Assembly (NCBI RefSeq): GCF_040149665.1
Contig: NZ_JBEFLP010000001.1
Coordinates: 1,240,001 to 1,304,000, forward strand
From: Sulfitobacter sp. HNIBRBA3233
Lineage (GTDB): Bacteria > Pseudomonadota > Alphaproteobacteria > Rhodobacterales > Rhodobacteraceae
DNA: 64,000 nucleotides
Reading direction: 5' to 3'
Both the position numbers and the translations under genes were made by a program. The notes beneath the pieces were generated by a model. That model made no database searches. It saw only the letters and a program-made list of their open reading frames with translations, and was not told where the DNA came from. Below, piece after piece: positions 37,806-46,494 of this stretch. Each line of letters opens with the position of its first letter. Position 1 is the first letter of the stretch.

Positions 37806-38041
37806 AAGACCTTGAACGTCATGGTCGTCAGCGAGCGTTCGATGCCTTCGATATCGAGCAGATTGTCGTTGATATAAACGCCCACGTCCTCACCCTTGGG
37901 GATATAGACCTTCATCAGAAGGTCGAAATCGCCCGATGTGGAATAGAGTTCGGAATGGATTTCACGCAGGGCGATCGCCTCGGCAACGCGGTAGGTCGAA
38001 CCGGGACGGCAGCGGATCTGGATAAAGACGCAAGTGGACAT
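37802..38041 (-). CDS. Stand-alone RAM (Lrp/AsnC ligand-binding) domain protein
   Basis: A 79-residue protein matching the C-terminal RAM domain of Lrp/AsnC regulators without any helix-turn-helix: a beta strand ([20 protein letters not shown]), [18 protein letters not shown] and [14 protein letters not shown]. Known stand-alone RAM proteins bind amino acids and may assemble with full-length Lrp proteins. It is divergent from hisB (124-base spacer) and overlaps the next gene by ATGA. Whether it modulates histidine genes is unknown. Confidence 0.85.
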   Translation of the reverse strand: MSTCVFIQIRCRPGSTYRVAEAIALREIHSELYSTSGDFDLLMKVYIPKGEDVGVYINDNLLDIEGIERSLTTMTFKVF

Positions 38042-38165
38042 GTCAAAGCTCCGGCGGATGATACCGCCACGCTGTCACGAAGGCCGCCGCGCCGCAACCC
38101 AAAGCGGCTCTTGGCCCGCATGGCTGCGATGGTATAAGAGCGCCGAGACACAAAGGAAAATCGCC

Positions 38166-38753
38166 ATGCGCAGCGCCAGCATCACCCGCAAGACCGCGGA
38201 AACGGACATCAGCGTCGATATCAATCTCGACGGCAGCGGCACCTACGACAACCGCACCGGCGTCGGCTTCTTCGACCACATGCTCGACCAGCTGTCGCGG
38301 CACGCGCTGATCGACATGACCGTGCGCTGCGAGGGCGATTTGCACATCGACGACCACCACACCGTCGAGGATGTCGGCATCGCTCTCGGACAGGCGCTGA
38401 GCGAGGCGGTCGGCGACAAGCGCGGCATCACCCGCTACGGCAGCTGTCTGCTGCCCATGGACGACGCGCTGGTGCGCGCGGCGCTCGATCTGTCGGGCCG
38501 GCCCTTTCTGGTGTGGAACGTCGATCTGCCCACGGCCAAGATCGGCAGTTTCGACACGGAACTCGTGCGCGAGTTCTTTCAGGCGTTTTCGACCCACGGG
38601 GGCATCACCCTGCACGTTGACCAGCTTCACGGTCTGAACAGCCACCACATTGCCGAGGCCGCGTTCAAGGCGGTGGCGCGGGCACTGCGCGACGCGCTGG
38701 AAAGCGATCCGCGCAAGTCGGATGCGATCCCCTCGACCAAGGGCAGCCTCTGA
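38166..38753 (+). CDS. hisB: Imidazoleglycerol-phosphate dehydratase HisB
   Basis: Manganese enzyme of histidine biosynthesis. The ATG giving [17 protein letters not shown] is chosen from the family N-terminus; in-frame codons upstream are spacer. The 195-residue monofunctional form shows the repeated metal-binding histidine motifs [12 protein letters not shown] and [12 protein letters not shown], then [20 protein letters not shown]. The stop overlaps the hisH start as TGATG. Confidence 0.97.
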   Translation: MRSASITRKTAETDISVDINLDGSGTYDNRTGVGFFDHMLDQLSRHALIDMTVRCEGDLHIDDHHTVEDVGIALGQALSEAVGDKRGITRYGSCLLPMDDALVRAALDLSGRPFLVWNVDLPTAKIGSFDTELVREFFQAFSTHGGITLHVDQLHGLNSHHIAEAAFKAVARALRDALESDPRKSDAIPSTKGSL

Positions 38754-39391
38754 TGCTTACGGCGATCATCGATTACGAAAGCGGCAACCTGCATTCCGCC
38801 CACAAGGCATTCGAACGCATGGCGCGCGAAGTGGATGCAGGCGAGGTTGTCGTGACATCCGACGCCGATGTTGTCGCCTCAGCCGACCGTATCGTATTGC
38901 CCGGCGACGGGGCGTTTCCGGCCTGCATGGCCGCGCTTAAAGGCACCGGAGGGCTCTTCGAGGCGATGACCGATGCGGTCGAAAACCACGGCCGCCCGTT
39001 TCTGGGCATCTGCGTCGGGATGCAGCTGATGGCCAGCATCGGGCGCGAATACGAAGATACGGAGGGCCTCGACTGGATCGCGGGCGAGGTGACGCGCATC
39101 ACCCCTGCCGATGCGTCACTGAAAGTGCCGCATATGGGGTGGAACGATCTTATCATCGATGCGCCGCACCCGGTTTTCGACGGGATTGCCACGGGCGATC
39201 ATACCTATTTCGTGCACAGCTATCACATGGCCGTCGAAAAACCGGCGGAACGTCTGGCCCATGTGGATTACGCCAGCGACGTCACGGCGGTGATCGGTCG
39301 CGCCAACATGATCGGGATGCAGTTCCACCCCGAGAAAAGCCAGACAACCGGCCTGCGGATGATCGCGAACTTTTTGCGCTGGCGCCCCTGA
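38753..39391 (+). CDS. hisH: Imidazole glycerol phosphate synthase subunit HisH
   Basis: Class I glutamine amidotransferase that feeds ammonia to HisF. The 212-residue product has the nucleophile motif FLGICVGMQLM, the oxyanion region, and the catalytic His-Glu pair in GMQFHPEKSQ near the C-terminus. Overlaps hisB by one base. It is separated from hisA by a minus-strand DUF2147 gene. Confidence 0.97.
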   Translation: MLTAIIDYESGNLHSAHKAFERMAREVDAGEVVVTSDADVVASADRIVLPGDGAFPACMAALKGTGGLFEAMTDAVENHGRPFLGICVGMQLMASIGREYEDTEGLDWIAGEVTRITPADASLKVPHMGWNDLIIDAPHPVFDGIATGDHTYFVHSYHMAVEKPAERLAHVDYASDVTAVIGRANMIGMQFHPEKSQTTGLRMIANFLRWRP

Positions 39392-39450
39392 ACGCTGCGG
39401 GCGCGGAACATCCCTGCCCCGCGCCCGCTTTCGTCCTGCCGCAGCCGGAT

Positions 39451-39834
39451 CTACTTCACCCGGCTCCAGGTCTGTTTCTTGCAGATCGGCCCGATGCAGC
39501 CTGAAACGGCAAGCGTGTTGCCAGACAGGCTCATCTTCGACTTGTAGGTCTTGCCGGTCGACGGCTGCCAGATCTTGCCGCTCTTGTAGTCGCCCCCGCC
39601 GGCGGGCTGCATGTCCCAGACCAGCTGCTTGCCGATGTTCTCGGACTTGTATTCCCCCGAACTGTTGAAGGTGCGCGCAATCACCCCGCAGATCGATGCA
39701 CCGCAGGGGCTCATCTTGACGTGGGCATAGGCGCCATCGTCCACTTCGGTCTTCCAGATGCCTTCCGCCGGATCGGCCCAGGCCGCGCCTGCCAGACCCA
39801 GCGCCAGCGCCGCGGGAACCATTACTCGTTTCAT
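39451..39834 (-). CDS. DUF2147 family secreted protein
   Basis: A 127-residue periplasmic protein. The ATG at 39832-39834 is chosen because GGAGGAAACCT directly precedes it; a longer upstream frame lacks a signal peptide. The signal peptide spans about 1-20 (PAALALGLAGAAWA). The mature part has the DUF2147 pattern: GIWKTEVDDGAYAHVKMSPC, ICGVIAR, GKIWQPSTGKTYKSKMSL and a C-terminal GCIGPICKKQTWSRV with paired cysteines. Function unknown. It is inserted, in opposite orientation, between hisH and hisA. Confidence 0.88.
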   Translation of the reverse strand: MKRVMVPAALALGLAGAAWADPAEGIWKTEVDDGAYAHVKMSPCGASICGVIARTFNSSGEYKSENIGKQLVWDMQPAGGGDYKSGKIWQPSTGKTYKSKMSLSGNTLAVSGCIGPICKKQTWSRVK

Positions 39835-39967
39835 AGGTTTCCTCCCTCTTCTCGAGGCCAAGCATGATACAGACCTGCGCGTTCTGGCAAGCATGACGTG
39901 ACGGCGCGTTGCGCCCGCGCCGAAACCGTGCAAAACCCCGGTCATTCAACTGTCCAAGGGCTGCGCC

Positions 39968-40687
39968 ATGATCCTCTTCCCCGCAATCGACCTGAAGGAC
40001 GGACAAGCCGTCCGCCTTGTACACGGCGATATGGACCGCTCGACCGTCTTCAACGACGATCCCGCGGCTCAGGCCCAGACATTCGTGGATGCGGGATGCA
40101 CGTGGTTGCATCTGGTCGACCTCAACGGCGCCTTCGCCGGAGAGCCGGTGAACGCCGCCCCGGTCGAAGCAATTCTGAAGCGCTGCAAGGTCCCCGCCCA
40201 GCTCGGCGGCGGCATCCGCGACATGGCGACGATCGAACGCTGGCTCGACCGCGGCCTCGCGCGCGTCATCCTCGGGACCGTCGCCGTGGAAAATCCCGCG
40301 CTGGTGCGCGAGGCCGCCCGCGCCTTTCCCGGCAAGGTCGCCGTCGGCATCGACGCCCGCGAGGGCCGTGTCGCAACCAAGGGATGGGCCGAGGAAACCG
40401 ACGTCATCGCCACCGACCTCGCAAGGTCTTTCGAGGACGCGGGCGTGGCCGCGATCATCTATACCGACATCCTGCGCGATGGCGCGATGGGCGGGCCGAA
40501 CATCGATGCCACCGCCGATCTCGCGCGTGCTGTATCGATTCCCGTCATCGCCTCGGGCGGTGTCTCCTCTCTGGACGATCTCAAGGCCCTCGATGCCACC
40601 GGCGTGATTGCTGGCGCGATTTCGGGCCGCGCCCTCTATGACGGGGCCATCGATCTGCGCGAGGCACTGGCTGCATTGCGCGACTGA
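39968..40687 (+). CDS. hisA: ProFAR isomerase HisA
   Basis: TIM-barrel isomerase of histidine biosynthesis. The 239-residue product starts [21 protein letters not shown], with the catalytic Asp in AIDLKDG, phosphate-binding motifs [15 protein letters not shown] and [14 protein letters not shown], and the second catalytic Asp in [14 protein letters not shown]. It begins the hisA-hisF-hisE run. Confidence 0.97.
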   Translation: MILFPAIDLKDGQAVRLVHGDMDRSTVFNDDPAAQAQTFVDAGCTWLHLVDLNGAFAGEPVNAAPVEAILKRCKVPAQLGGGIRDMATIERWLDRGLARVILGTVAVENPALVREAARAFPGKVAVGIDAREGRVATKGWAEETDVIATDLARSFEDAGVAAIIYTDILRDGAMGGPNIDATADLARAVSIPVIASGGVSSLDDLKALDATGVIAGAISGRALYDGAIDLREALAALRD

Positions 40688-40771
40688 ATCTCCATTTTGC
40701 CCCTAAACTCATGCGGGCCTCGGCCCGCTCCCCCGCTTGCCCCGCGCCGCCTGTCCCACTAGAAGAACGCC

Positions 40772-41533
40772 ATGCTCAAAACCCGTATCATCCCCTGTCT
40801 CGATGTTGCCGACGGCCGTGTCGTCAAAGGCGTGAACTTTGTCGGACTGCGCGATGCGGGGGATCCGGTCGATGCCGCGATTGCCTACGACGCCGCCGGC
40901 GCGGACGAGCTGTGCTTTCTGGATATCCACGCCACCCATGAAAATCGCGGCACCATGTTCGATCTCGTGCGGCGCACCGCCGAGCATTGCTATATTCCGC
41001 TGACCGTGGGCGGCGGCGTGCGCACCGCTGCAGATGTGCGTGCCCTGCTGCTGGCCGGCGCCGACAAGGTCAGCTTCAACTCCGCCGCCGTGGCCAACCC
41101 CGATGTGGTGGCGCAGGCGGCAGACCAGTTCGGCAGCCAGTGCATCGTTGCCGCCATCGACGCGAAAACCGTGGCCCCCGGCCGCTGGGAAATTTTCACC
41201 CACGGCGGGCGCAAACCCACGGGCATCGATGCGGTCGAATTCGCCTGCACCATGATGGAGCGTGGCGCGGGCGAGATCCTGTTGACCTCGATGGACCGCG
41301 ACGGCACGAAATCGGGCTTCAACCTCGGCCTGACCCGCGCGATCTCGGACGCGGTCTCGGTCCCGGTGATCGCATCGGGCGGTGTCGGCACGCTTGACCA
41401 TCTTGTTGAGGGCGTGACCGAAGGCGGCGCCTCTGCCGTGCTGGCCGCGTCGATCTTCCACTTCGGCGAATTCACCATACAGGAGGCCAAGCAGCACATG
41501 GCCGCCGCAGGCATCCCCATGAGGCTCGCATGA
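40772..41533 (+). CDS. hisF: Imidazole glycerol phosphate synthase subunit HisF
   Basis: Cyclase subunit paired with HisH. The 253-residue TIM barrel starts [20 protein letters not shown] (catalytic Asp11), with [20 protein letters not shown] and [14 protein letters not shown] (catalytic Asp about 130) and [14 protein letters not shown] phosphate loops. The stop overlaps the hisE start as ATGA. Confidence 0.98.
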   Translation: MLKTRIIPCLDVADGRVVKGVNFVGLRDAGDPVDAAIAYDAAGADELCFLDIHATHENRGTMFDLVRRTAEHCYIPLTVGGGVRTAADVRALLLAGADKVSFNSAAVANPDVVAQAADQFGSQCIVAAIDAKTVAPGRWEIFTHGGRKPTGIDAVEFACTMMERGAGEILLTSMDRDGTKSGFNLGLTRAISDAVSVPVIASGGVGTLDHLVEGVTEGGASAVLAASIFHFGEFTIQEAKQHMAAAGIPMRLA

Positions 41534-41835
41534 CGCTCGACGATTTGTACGATACGATCCTCTCCCGCAAGGATGCCGCCCCCGACAGCAGCTGGACCGC
41601 ACAGTTGTTGGCCAAGGGCCCCGAAAAATGCGCCGAGAAATTCGGCGAGGAAGCCATCGAGGCGATCATCGAGGCGGTGCGCGACGACAAGCCCGCGCTG
41701 ACCTCGGAAGCTGCCGATGTGCTCTATCATCTGCTGGTGATGCTGGCCGCGCGTGATGTGCCGCTGTCTGACGTGCTGGCCGAACTCGCCCGCCGCCAGT
41801 CACAATCGGGCCTTGCGGAAAAAGCGTCGCGCTAG
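41530..41835 (+). CDS. hisE: Phosphoribosyl-ATP pyrophosphatase HisE
   Basis: Hydrolyses phosphoribosyl-ATP to phosphoribosyl-AMP, the second step of histidine synthesis. The 101-residue helical protein has the MazG-like metal-binding pattern [14 protein letters not shown] and [13 protein letters not shown]. It is a monofunctional HisE; no hisI is in this window. Coupled to hisF by an ATGA overlap. Confidence 0.96.
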   Translation: MTLDDLYDTILSRKDAAPDSSWTAQLLAKGPEKCAEKFGEEAIEAIIEAVRDDKPALTSEAADVLYHLLVMLAARDVPLSDVLAELARRQSQSGLAEKASR

Positions 41836-41859
41836 GCTCCTCTTCTGCAGGCTATAATC

Positions 41860-41881
41860 GCCGGGGTGCCTGTGCCCCGGC
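41860..41881. terminator. Hairpin between convergent hisE and CoA-binding genes
   Basis: GCCGGGG/CCCCGGC stem with an eight-base loop in the 89-base convergent spacer. No T tract, so function as a terminator is uncertain. Confidence 0.4.
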
Positions 41882-41924
41882 AGGAACGCACTTTGCCCCC
41901 TGCCGCTGCGCCAAGGCGTTGACG

Positions 41925-42392
41925 CTAGAGCTTGCTTGATATCACGCCCGTCGCGAAACCGCCCATGCGCAACTCGCCGAACAGGCGCTGGTATTCGATT
42001 TTCGGACAGCGGTTCTGGATCACGTCGATCCCCTTGGCTTCTGCCTGCGCTGCGGCTTCGTCATGGCTCACGCCGATCTGCATCCATATCGTTTTCAGAT
42101 CAGGCAGGACCTCCAGCGCACGCTCGACAATGGGCGGCACCGCGTCGGAGCGGCGGAAGATATCGACCATATCGACCGGCCCTTCGATCTGGTCCAGATC
42201 GGCCACCACAGTCGCGCCGAAAAGCGTCTCGCCCGCGATACCGGGATTGACCGGCACCACGTCGAATCCCTTGAGCTTGAGATACCGCGCCACGTAATAG
42301 CTGGGCCGGACAGGGTTTTGCGACACGCCGACCACCGCGATCCGTTTGGTGCGGTTCAAGATCTGTTTGAGATAGGCGTCTGAATACTGCAT
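41925..42392 (-). CDS. CoA-binding domain protein (YccU-like)
   Basis: A 155-residue Rossmann-fold protein of the CoA_binding_2 family: KRIAVVGVSQNPVRPSYYVA nucleotide loop, YLKLKGFDVVPVNPGIAGE, DMVDIFRRSDAVPPIVERAL and the conserved C-terminal VIQNRCPKIEYQRLF. Homologues bind CoA; no enzymatic role is established. It lies just downstream of the zinc-ribbon gene on the same strand. Confidence 0.92.
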   Translation of the reverse strand: MQYSDAYLKQILNRTKRIAVVGVSQNPVRPSYYVARYLKLKGFDVVPVNPGIAGETLFGATVVADLDQIEGPVDMVDIFRRSDAVPPIVERALEVLPDLKTIWMQIGVSHDEAAAQAEAKGIDVIQNRCPKIEYQRLFGELRMGGFATGVISSKL

Positions 42393-42461
42393 GGGAAGGA
42401 ATCTACAGTCTTGGGCTGCCTTGGCAATCCACCGATTTCCCCGCTCGGACCAGCGTGCGGA

Positions 42462-42758
42462 TCAGTCGAAAATATCCTCAACGATATCAAACGCTTCCGA
42501 TGCGATCTTTTTCCAGATGCTTTTGCGCTTTTTTTGCCGCTTCGGCGGGCTGTGCCTGGCCTCGGGCAAGGACCGCAGCCGCGCGGGGGTCTGGTGGCTG
42601 ACAGCACGGGGCGCTTGGGTCTCGCGCGGGATCGCCTTCATCTGCCGCAGGGGCGCGCCGCAGCTGCCGCAAGTCAGCGTGTGATGCCCGCGATCCAGCT
42701 TGAGCACCGACCGCGTGCCACAGTGGCAGCAGGTCGCGATTTTCGTGGACTGTTGAAT
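42462..42758 (-). CDS. Zinc-ribbon protein, apparent ATT start
   Basis: A small basic protein with two CxxC knuckles (C10/C13 in TCCHCG and C30/C33 in TCGSCG), then a Lys/Arg-rich linker (PPKRQKKRKSIWKKI) and an acidic C-terminus (DIVEDIFD). The only standard start, GTG at 42705-42707, would remove the first knuckle and leave half a zinc site. The frame is open upstream to the rlmB stop codon, with no ATG, GTG or TTG. An ATT at 42756-42758 has GGAG seven bases upstream, overlapping the rlmB end, so I propose ATT initiation (98 residues). Read-through of the in-frame rlmB TGA is an alternative. Function unknown. Confidence 0.6.
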   Translation of the reverse strand: MQQSTKIATCCHCGTRSVLKLDRGHHTLTCGSCGAPLRQMKAIPRETQAPRAVSHQTPARLRSLPEARHSPPKRQKKRKSIWKKIASEAFDIVEDIFD

Positions 42759-42770
42759 AAGACTGCTCCG

Positions 42771-43547
42771 TCAGCGATGCGCCCGGGATGCATATAGGGC
42801 GATGGCGGCCGCATTTGAAACGTTGAGCGATCCGAAACTGCCGCCTGCGTCAATCCGCACCAGCTGGTCGACGGTCTCGCGGGTCTTTTCGCGCAGGCCC
42901 GGCCCTTCGGCCCCCAGAACCAGTGCGACAGCACGGTCGCGCCGGCCCTCCAGCGCGGTTTCGATCGTCTGTTCGGCCTCCCCGTCCAGACCCAGCACCA
43001 GATATCCCATGTCCTGAAGGCTGCGGATACCTTCGGCCAGATTGCGGATGCGCAGATAGGGCTGACGTTCCAGCGCACCCGAGGCTGTCTTGGCCAGCGC
43101 CCCCGTTTCGGGGGCCGAGTGGTGCTTGGTGCCGATCACGGCCGACGCCCCCATCACCTCTGCCGAGCGCAGGATCGCACCGACGTTGTGAGGGTCCGTC
43201 ACACGGTCCAGCATGACGACACGGGGGGCCGCGTCCCCGATGCACACGTCTTCAAGCCGCCCCCAGTCCAGCGGCTTGACCTCGAGCACGGCGCCCTGAT
43301 GCACGGACCCCTGATCGATCGGCGGGCGAAACTTGCGCGGGTCGACGACTTCGGGCTCGATCCCGGCGGCCGCGATCGCATCTTCCAGCTTGGCCTGCGC
43401 ATTCGGCGTCACCATGAGGTGCAGCTTTTCGCGTGCCGGATTCGACAAGGCGTCGCGCACAGCATGCAGACCGAATAGCCACAGCGTCTCGCGCGCGTCG
43501 GCTTTGCGCGCCTGCTCCTTCTCGACGACCCATTTTGGCTTTTTCAT
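42771..43547 (-). CDS. rlmB: 23S rRNA 2'-O-methyltransferase, TrmH/RlmB family
   Basis: SPOUT methyltransferase. The ATG giving MKKPKWVVEKEQ is used; another ATG five codons upstream is possible. The 258-residue product has an N-terminal substrate domain with LFGLHAVRDALSNP, then the SPOUT core: MLDRVTDPHNVGAILRSAEV (motif 1), LVLGAEGPGLR (motif 2) and GSLNVSNAAAIALY (motif 3, trefoil knot). RlmB methylates G2251 of 23S rRNA in E. coli; the exact target here is inferred. Its stop is in frame with the downstream zinc-ribbon gene. Confidence 0.9.
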   Translation of the reverse strand: MKKPKWVVEKEQARKADARETLWLFGLHAVRDALSNPAREKLHLMVTPNAQAKLEDAIAAAGIEPEVVDPRKFRPPIDQGSVHQGAVLEVKPLDWGRLEDVCIGDAAPRVVMLDRVTDPHNVGAILRSAEVMGASAVIGTKHHSAPETGALAKTASGALERQPYLRIRNLAEGIRSLQDMGYLVLGLDGEAEQTIETALEGRRDRAVALVLGAEGPGLREKTRETVDQLVRIDAGGSFGSLNVSNAAAIALYASRAHR

Positions 43548-43723
43548 CTTCCGGCCTCGCATCTTTCGTATCTCGCCCGTCTATCCCGCCGCGCGGAACA
43601 AGCCAAGGGGAACGCTGTTTCGCCGCCGTTGCGCAGCCGCGAAACAGCCGTGCGAAACCACGGTGAAATCAGCGGATTTAGGTGTTGACGCCCTCTGGCC
43701 CCGCAGGTAATCAACGCGCCAGT

Positions 43724-43807
43724 GGGCGACAGGCCGCAAGGTGTGGCAGGGGACTGTAACTCCCTCGCGGAGACGCACGCCTGGTTCGATTCCAGGGTCG
43801 CCCACCA
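43724..43807 (+). tRNA. tRNA-Tyr (anticodon GTA)
   Basis: Class II tRNA: acceptor GGGCGAC/GTCGCCC, anticodon stem GGGGA/TCCCT with loop CTGTAAC (anticodon GTA), long variable arm (about 43770-43783), T loop TTCGATT and encoded CCA. Divergent from rlmB. Confidence 0.96.
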
Positions 43808-43894
43808 CTTTCACTCCAGTTCAGACCCAATTGACGGCGCACCAGCCCCCCGGCAAAGGTATCTGCCTCGCGACCGGTCCCGACACGCGAAAAT

Positions 43895-43917
43895 CCCCAC
43901 CCGTCGTGCGGATGGGG
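43895..43917. terminator. Bidirectional terminator between tRNA-Tyr and the repeat-protein gene
   Basis: CCCCACCCG/CGGATGGGG stem with one mismatch and a five-base loop. ATTTTC follows on both strands, so it could end both the tRNA transcript and the minus-strand gene. Confidence 0.6.
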
Positions 43918-43944
43918 GCGTGATTTTCTTCGCTGAGAGACGCC

Positions 43945-46119
43945 TCAGACGGCCAGTTCGTCCAGCACTTCTTCGCCGGCGGCATCGAGATCCTTCAGCT
44001 GGTCGTCGTCGATCGGCTGAAGCAGGGGAATGCCGGCAAGGTATTCGACATCGTACTGGCCTTTGCAGTCATCCTCTTCGACCGGGACACCTTCACAGGC
44101 GGTGACCTCGATATTGTCGATATAGATGTCTTCGTTGCTCGCAGAGATGTCCGAAACGAACCGAAATGTCACATCGCCCTTCGCCTCGTCCAGCACGCCA
44201 CCGGTGTATTCCAGCGATGTGTAATGGCCTTCGATGGTGTTGCCGGTTTCGGAGCCGACCAGCTTGGTGCCGGCATCGTTCACGCGGAACTCGTCGAGCA
44301 GCGTCCATTCCCCGTCGCCCAGCTGCACTTCCAGCCGCAGGCTATCGGCCATCGAGCCGCTGTTTTCGAAGTTACCGGCACAGCCGACCATCGCATCGAA
44401 GGAGATGGAGGTCGGGCCTTCGCTCTGGATCGTCTCGAGTTGCAGCGTCCCGTCACGGCATCCATCCGTGTTGAGGTCACCGTACCATGTATCCACCGCC
44501 CATTGGTCGCTGCTGGCAATGGCATCGCTGTCTGTCGGCGCGTGGATACCGTCGAAGCTTTCGGACAGGACGACCTTCGGATCGCTGCACAGATCGTCGC
44601 CGGTAACGGTCTCTTCGCAGGCGGTGATTTCGACGTTGTCGATCTTCATCCATTCGTCCGATGCGGTCAGATCGGACACGAAACGGAACTGGACGCTTTC
44701 CTGGGCGGTGTCGAGGATTCCGCCCTCGTAGGTCACCTGACCGGGATGGTTGCCGAAGGACTGGCCGGTTTCGGAGCCCACGATCGCGGTGCCCGCATCG
44801 TTGACCTGAAACTCGTCGAGCAGTACCCATTCGCCGCCGTCGAGGCTGACTTCGACGCGCAGGCTGTCTTCGCCCCAGCCGGAGTTCTCGAACAGGCGGG
44901 TGTCATGGACGTTGGCATCGAACGTCAGTGTCGCGGCCCCGTCGGTGGGCACTGCCTTCAGTTCCAGCACGCCTTCGTTGTGGCTGTTGGTGACCAGCTT
45001 GCCCCATGCCGCGGCCCAGTTTGTCTGGCCTTCGACCAGTTCGGACTGCTCGGGTTCGTAGAGGCCGTCGAAATCGTCGGAAACGGACGTTTCGACGCAG
45101 ACCACATTGGTGCCGCCCTCCACTTCCTCGGAGGCGGTGACAGAGAGGTTGTCGATCTTGATCCATTCGTCGGATGCCGTCACATCGGACACGAAGCGGA
45201 ACTGAACGTCGGATTCCGCCGTGTCCAGAATGCCGCCCGAATAGGTGATGCCACCCGGCGTATTGCCGAAGGACTGGCCGGTTTCGGACCCTACGATCGC
45301 GGTGCCCGCATCGTTGACCTGGAATTCGTCGAGCAGAACCCAACCGGTGCCGTCGATGTTCACTTCGACGCGCAGGCTGTCTTCGCCCCAGCCCGAATTC
45401 TCGAACAGATGCGTGTCGTGGACATTGGCGTCAAAGCTCAGGGTGACGGGACCGTCCGTCGGCACGGTCTTCAGCGCCAGCACACCTTCGTTGTAGCTGT
45501 TGGTGACAAGCTTGTCCCACGCCACGGCCCAGTTCGTGGGCCCGTCGATGGCGGCGGATTGCTCGGGCTCGTGAATGTCGTCGAAGTTTTCGAACAGGAC
45601 TTCCTTGCTGACAAGTACGGGATCACCGCCGTCCGGCCCGCCCGCGCCGCCGGTTGTCAGAACCTGACCGTTGCCACCGTCGCTGTCGACCACCACCGCA
45701 AAGCTGTCGGCGTCGAGATCGGCAATCGTCATGGGACCGTTATCGGAGAACAGGGTAAAGCTGGCCTGGTTCACCACACCTTCGGTCGTGTCGGCAACCG
45801 TACCGAACTGGAGGCCGACATCGTACTGGTCTGCGACCTGCGCCCCGTTCGACAGCGTATCCACGGCGTCGACCGCCGCCTGAATGCCCGTCACCGGCGC
45901 AAAGATCGAGCCTGCGTTGGCGTCGGGAAAGAAGTTCAGGCTGTCCAGCGTGCTGTCGTCGGACAGGTTGAAGAAGACGCCGTCTACATCAAGCACATCC
46001 ACAGCAGGATCGGCCGGACCGACAACCACGAAGAGCGTGCCGGTTCCTGTTTCGGTGATCGTGACCTTCGCCTGAGGATCACACCCGAGAATGAATGAAA
46101 TGGATGGTTTTTCGGTCAT
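43945..46119 (-). CDS. Large acidic protein with three ~160-residue repeats, probably exported
   Basis: A 724-residue, strongly acidic protein. The ATG giving MTEKPSISFILGCDPQ is chosen as the first codon before the conserved-looking N-terminal domain; longer upstream frames are AT-rich spacer. After a unique N-terminal domain (about 15-165, ending in a GGAGGPDGGDP linker) come three repeats at about 174-333, 343-503 and 514-675, each with FENSGWGEDSLRVEV-like, LLDEFQVNDAGT and FRFVSDxTASDEW blocks, suggesting beta-sandwich (lectin/CBM-like) modules. No Sec signal peptide is seen; an acidic C-terminus ending in DELAV could be a type I secretion signal. Function unknown. Confidence 0.75.
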   Translation of the reverse strand: MTEKPSISFILGCDPQAKVTITETGTGTLFVVVGPADPAVDVLDVDGVFFNLSDDSTLDSLNFFPDANAGSIFAPVTGIQAAVDAVDTLSNGAQVADQYDVGLQFGTVADTTEGVVNQASFTLFSDNGPMTIADLDADSFAVVVDSDGGNGQVLTTGGAGGPDGGDPVLVSKEVLFENFDDIHEPEQSAAIDGPTNWAVAWDKLVTNSYNEGVLALKTVPTDGPVTLSFDANVHDTHLFENSGWGEDSLRVEVNIDGTGWVLLDEFQVNDAGTAIVGSETGQSFGNTPGGITYSGGILDTAESDVQFRFVSDVTASDEWIKIDNLSVTASEEVEGGTNVVCVETSVSDDFDGLYEPEQSELVEGQTNWAAAWGKLVTNSHNEGVLELKAVPTDGAATLTFDANVHDTRLFENSGWGEDSLRVEVSLDGGEWVLLDEFQVNDAGTAIVGSETGQSFGNHPGQVTYEGGILDTAQESVQFRFVSDLTASDEWMKIDNVEITACEETVTGDDLCSDPKVVLSESFDGIHAPTDSDAIASSDQWAVDTWYGDLNTDGCRDGTLQLETIQSEGPTSISFDAMVGCAGNFENSGSMADSLRLEVQLGDGEWTLLDEFRVNDAGTKLVGSETGNTIEGHYTSLEYTGGVLDEAKGDVTFRFVSDISASNEDIYIDNIEVTACEGVPVEEDDCKGQYDVEYLAGIPLLQPIDDDQLKDLDAAGEEVLDELAV
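44095..45600 (-). repeat. Three tandem coding repeats
   Basis: Repeats of about 480 bases at about 45600-45121, 45093-44611 and 44580-44095 (minus strand). The first two are close copies, for example the protein block VLLDEFQVNDAGTAIVGSET is identical in both; the third is more diverged and carries extra cysteines. Confidence 0.8.
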
Positions 46120-46494
46120 TGTTCGCGTCCCAATAGAGAAATGGTTTTGCAATCCATACGCCGACAAGCACGACCCAGCCGAGAGAAAATCGCAATTGCG
46201 CCACAATACGGACACAATCGCGCGGCTCCCGCCCCAATTGGACAGGATTTTTACGAATTGGATTTTCCAGACAGGAAACAATTCGCGATAAATTAACCAA
46301 TTGTTCTCCGCTTTATTCCAACCCATTCCGGGCCCGAACGAATCACGCAAGCGCGATCACGCAGGGGTTAGGACGGTCTTCGCCAGTGCCTTTGCCGATG
46401 GCTTTCGAAATGCGTTCTTTCAAAACCAAAGCCGCCCTTTATACTGCCGGGAAAAAATTCAGCGGGCGCAGTGCTGAAGCGCATGAGGAAGAGT
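46120..46494. other. Divergent intergenic region
   Basis: AT-rich spacer between the repeat-protein gene and the divergent glycosyltransferase-like gene. TATACT at 46439-46444 could be a -10 for the plus-strand gene, with a weak TTTCAA upstream. A GTTAATTTATCGCGAATT tract (minus strand, near 46290) could be regulatory. No gene seen. Confidence 0.4.

Noticed and set aside
43945-46119. CRISPR or mobile-element explanation for the repeats
   Set aside because: The repeats are long, in frame and protein-coding, with diverged third copy; there are no inverted ends, transposase or short regularly spaced repeats.
46120-46350. N-terminal extension of the repeat-protein gene by 77 codons
   Set aside because: The extension is AT-rich intergenic DNA with low-likelihood protein sequence; the inner ATG starts the domain-like region.
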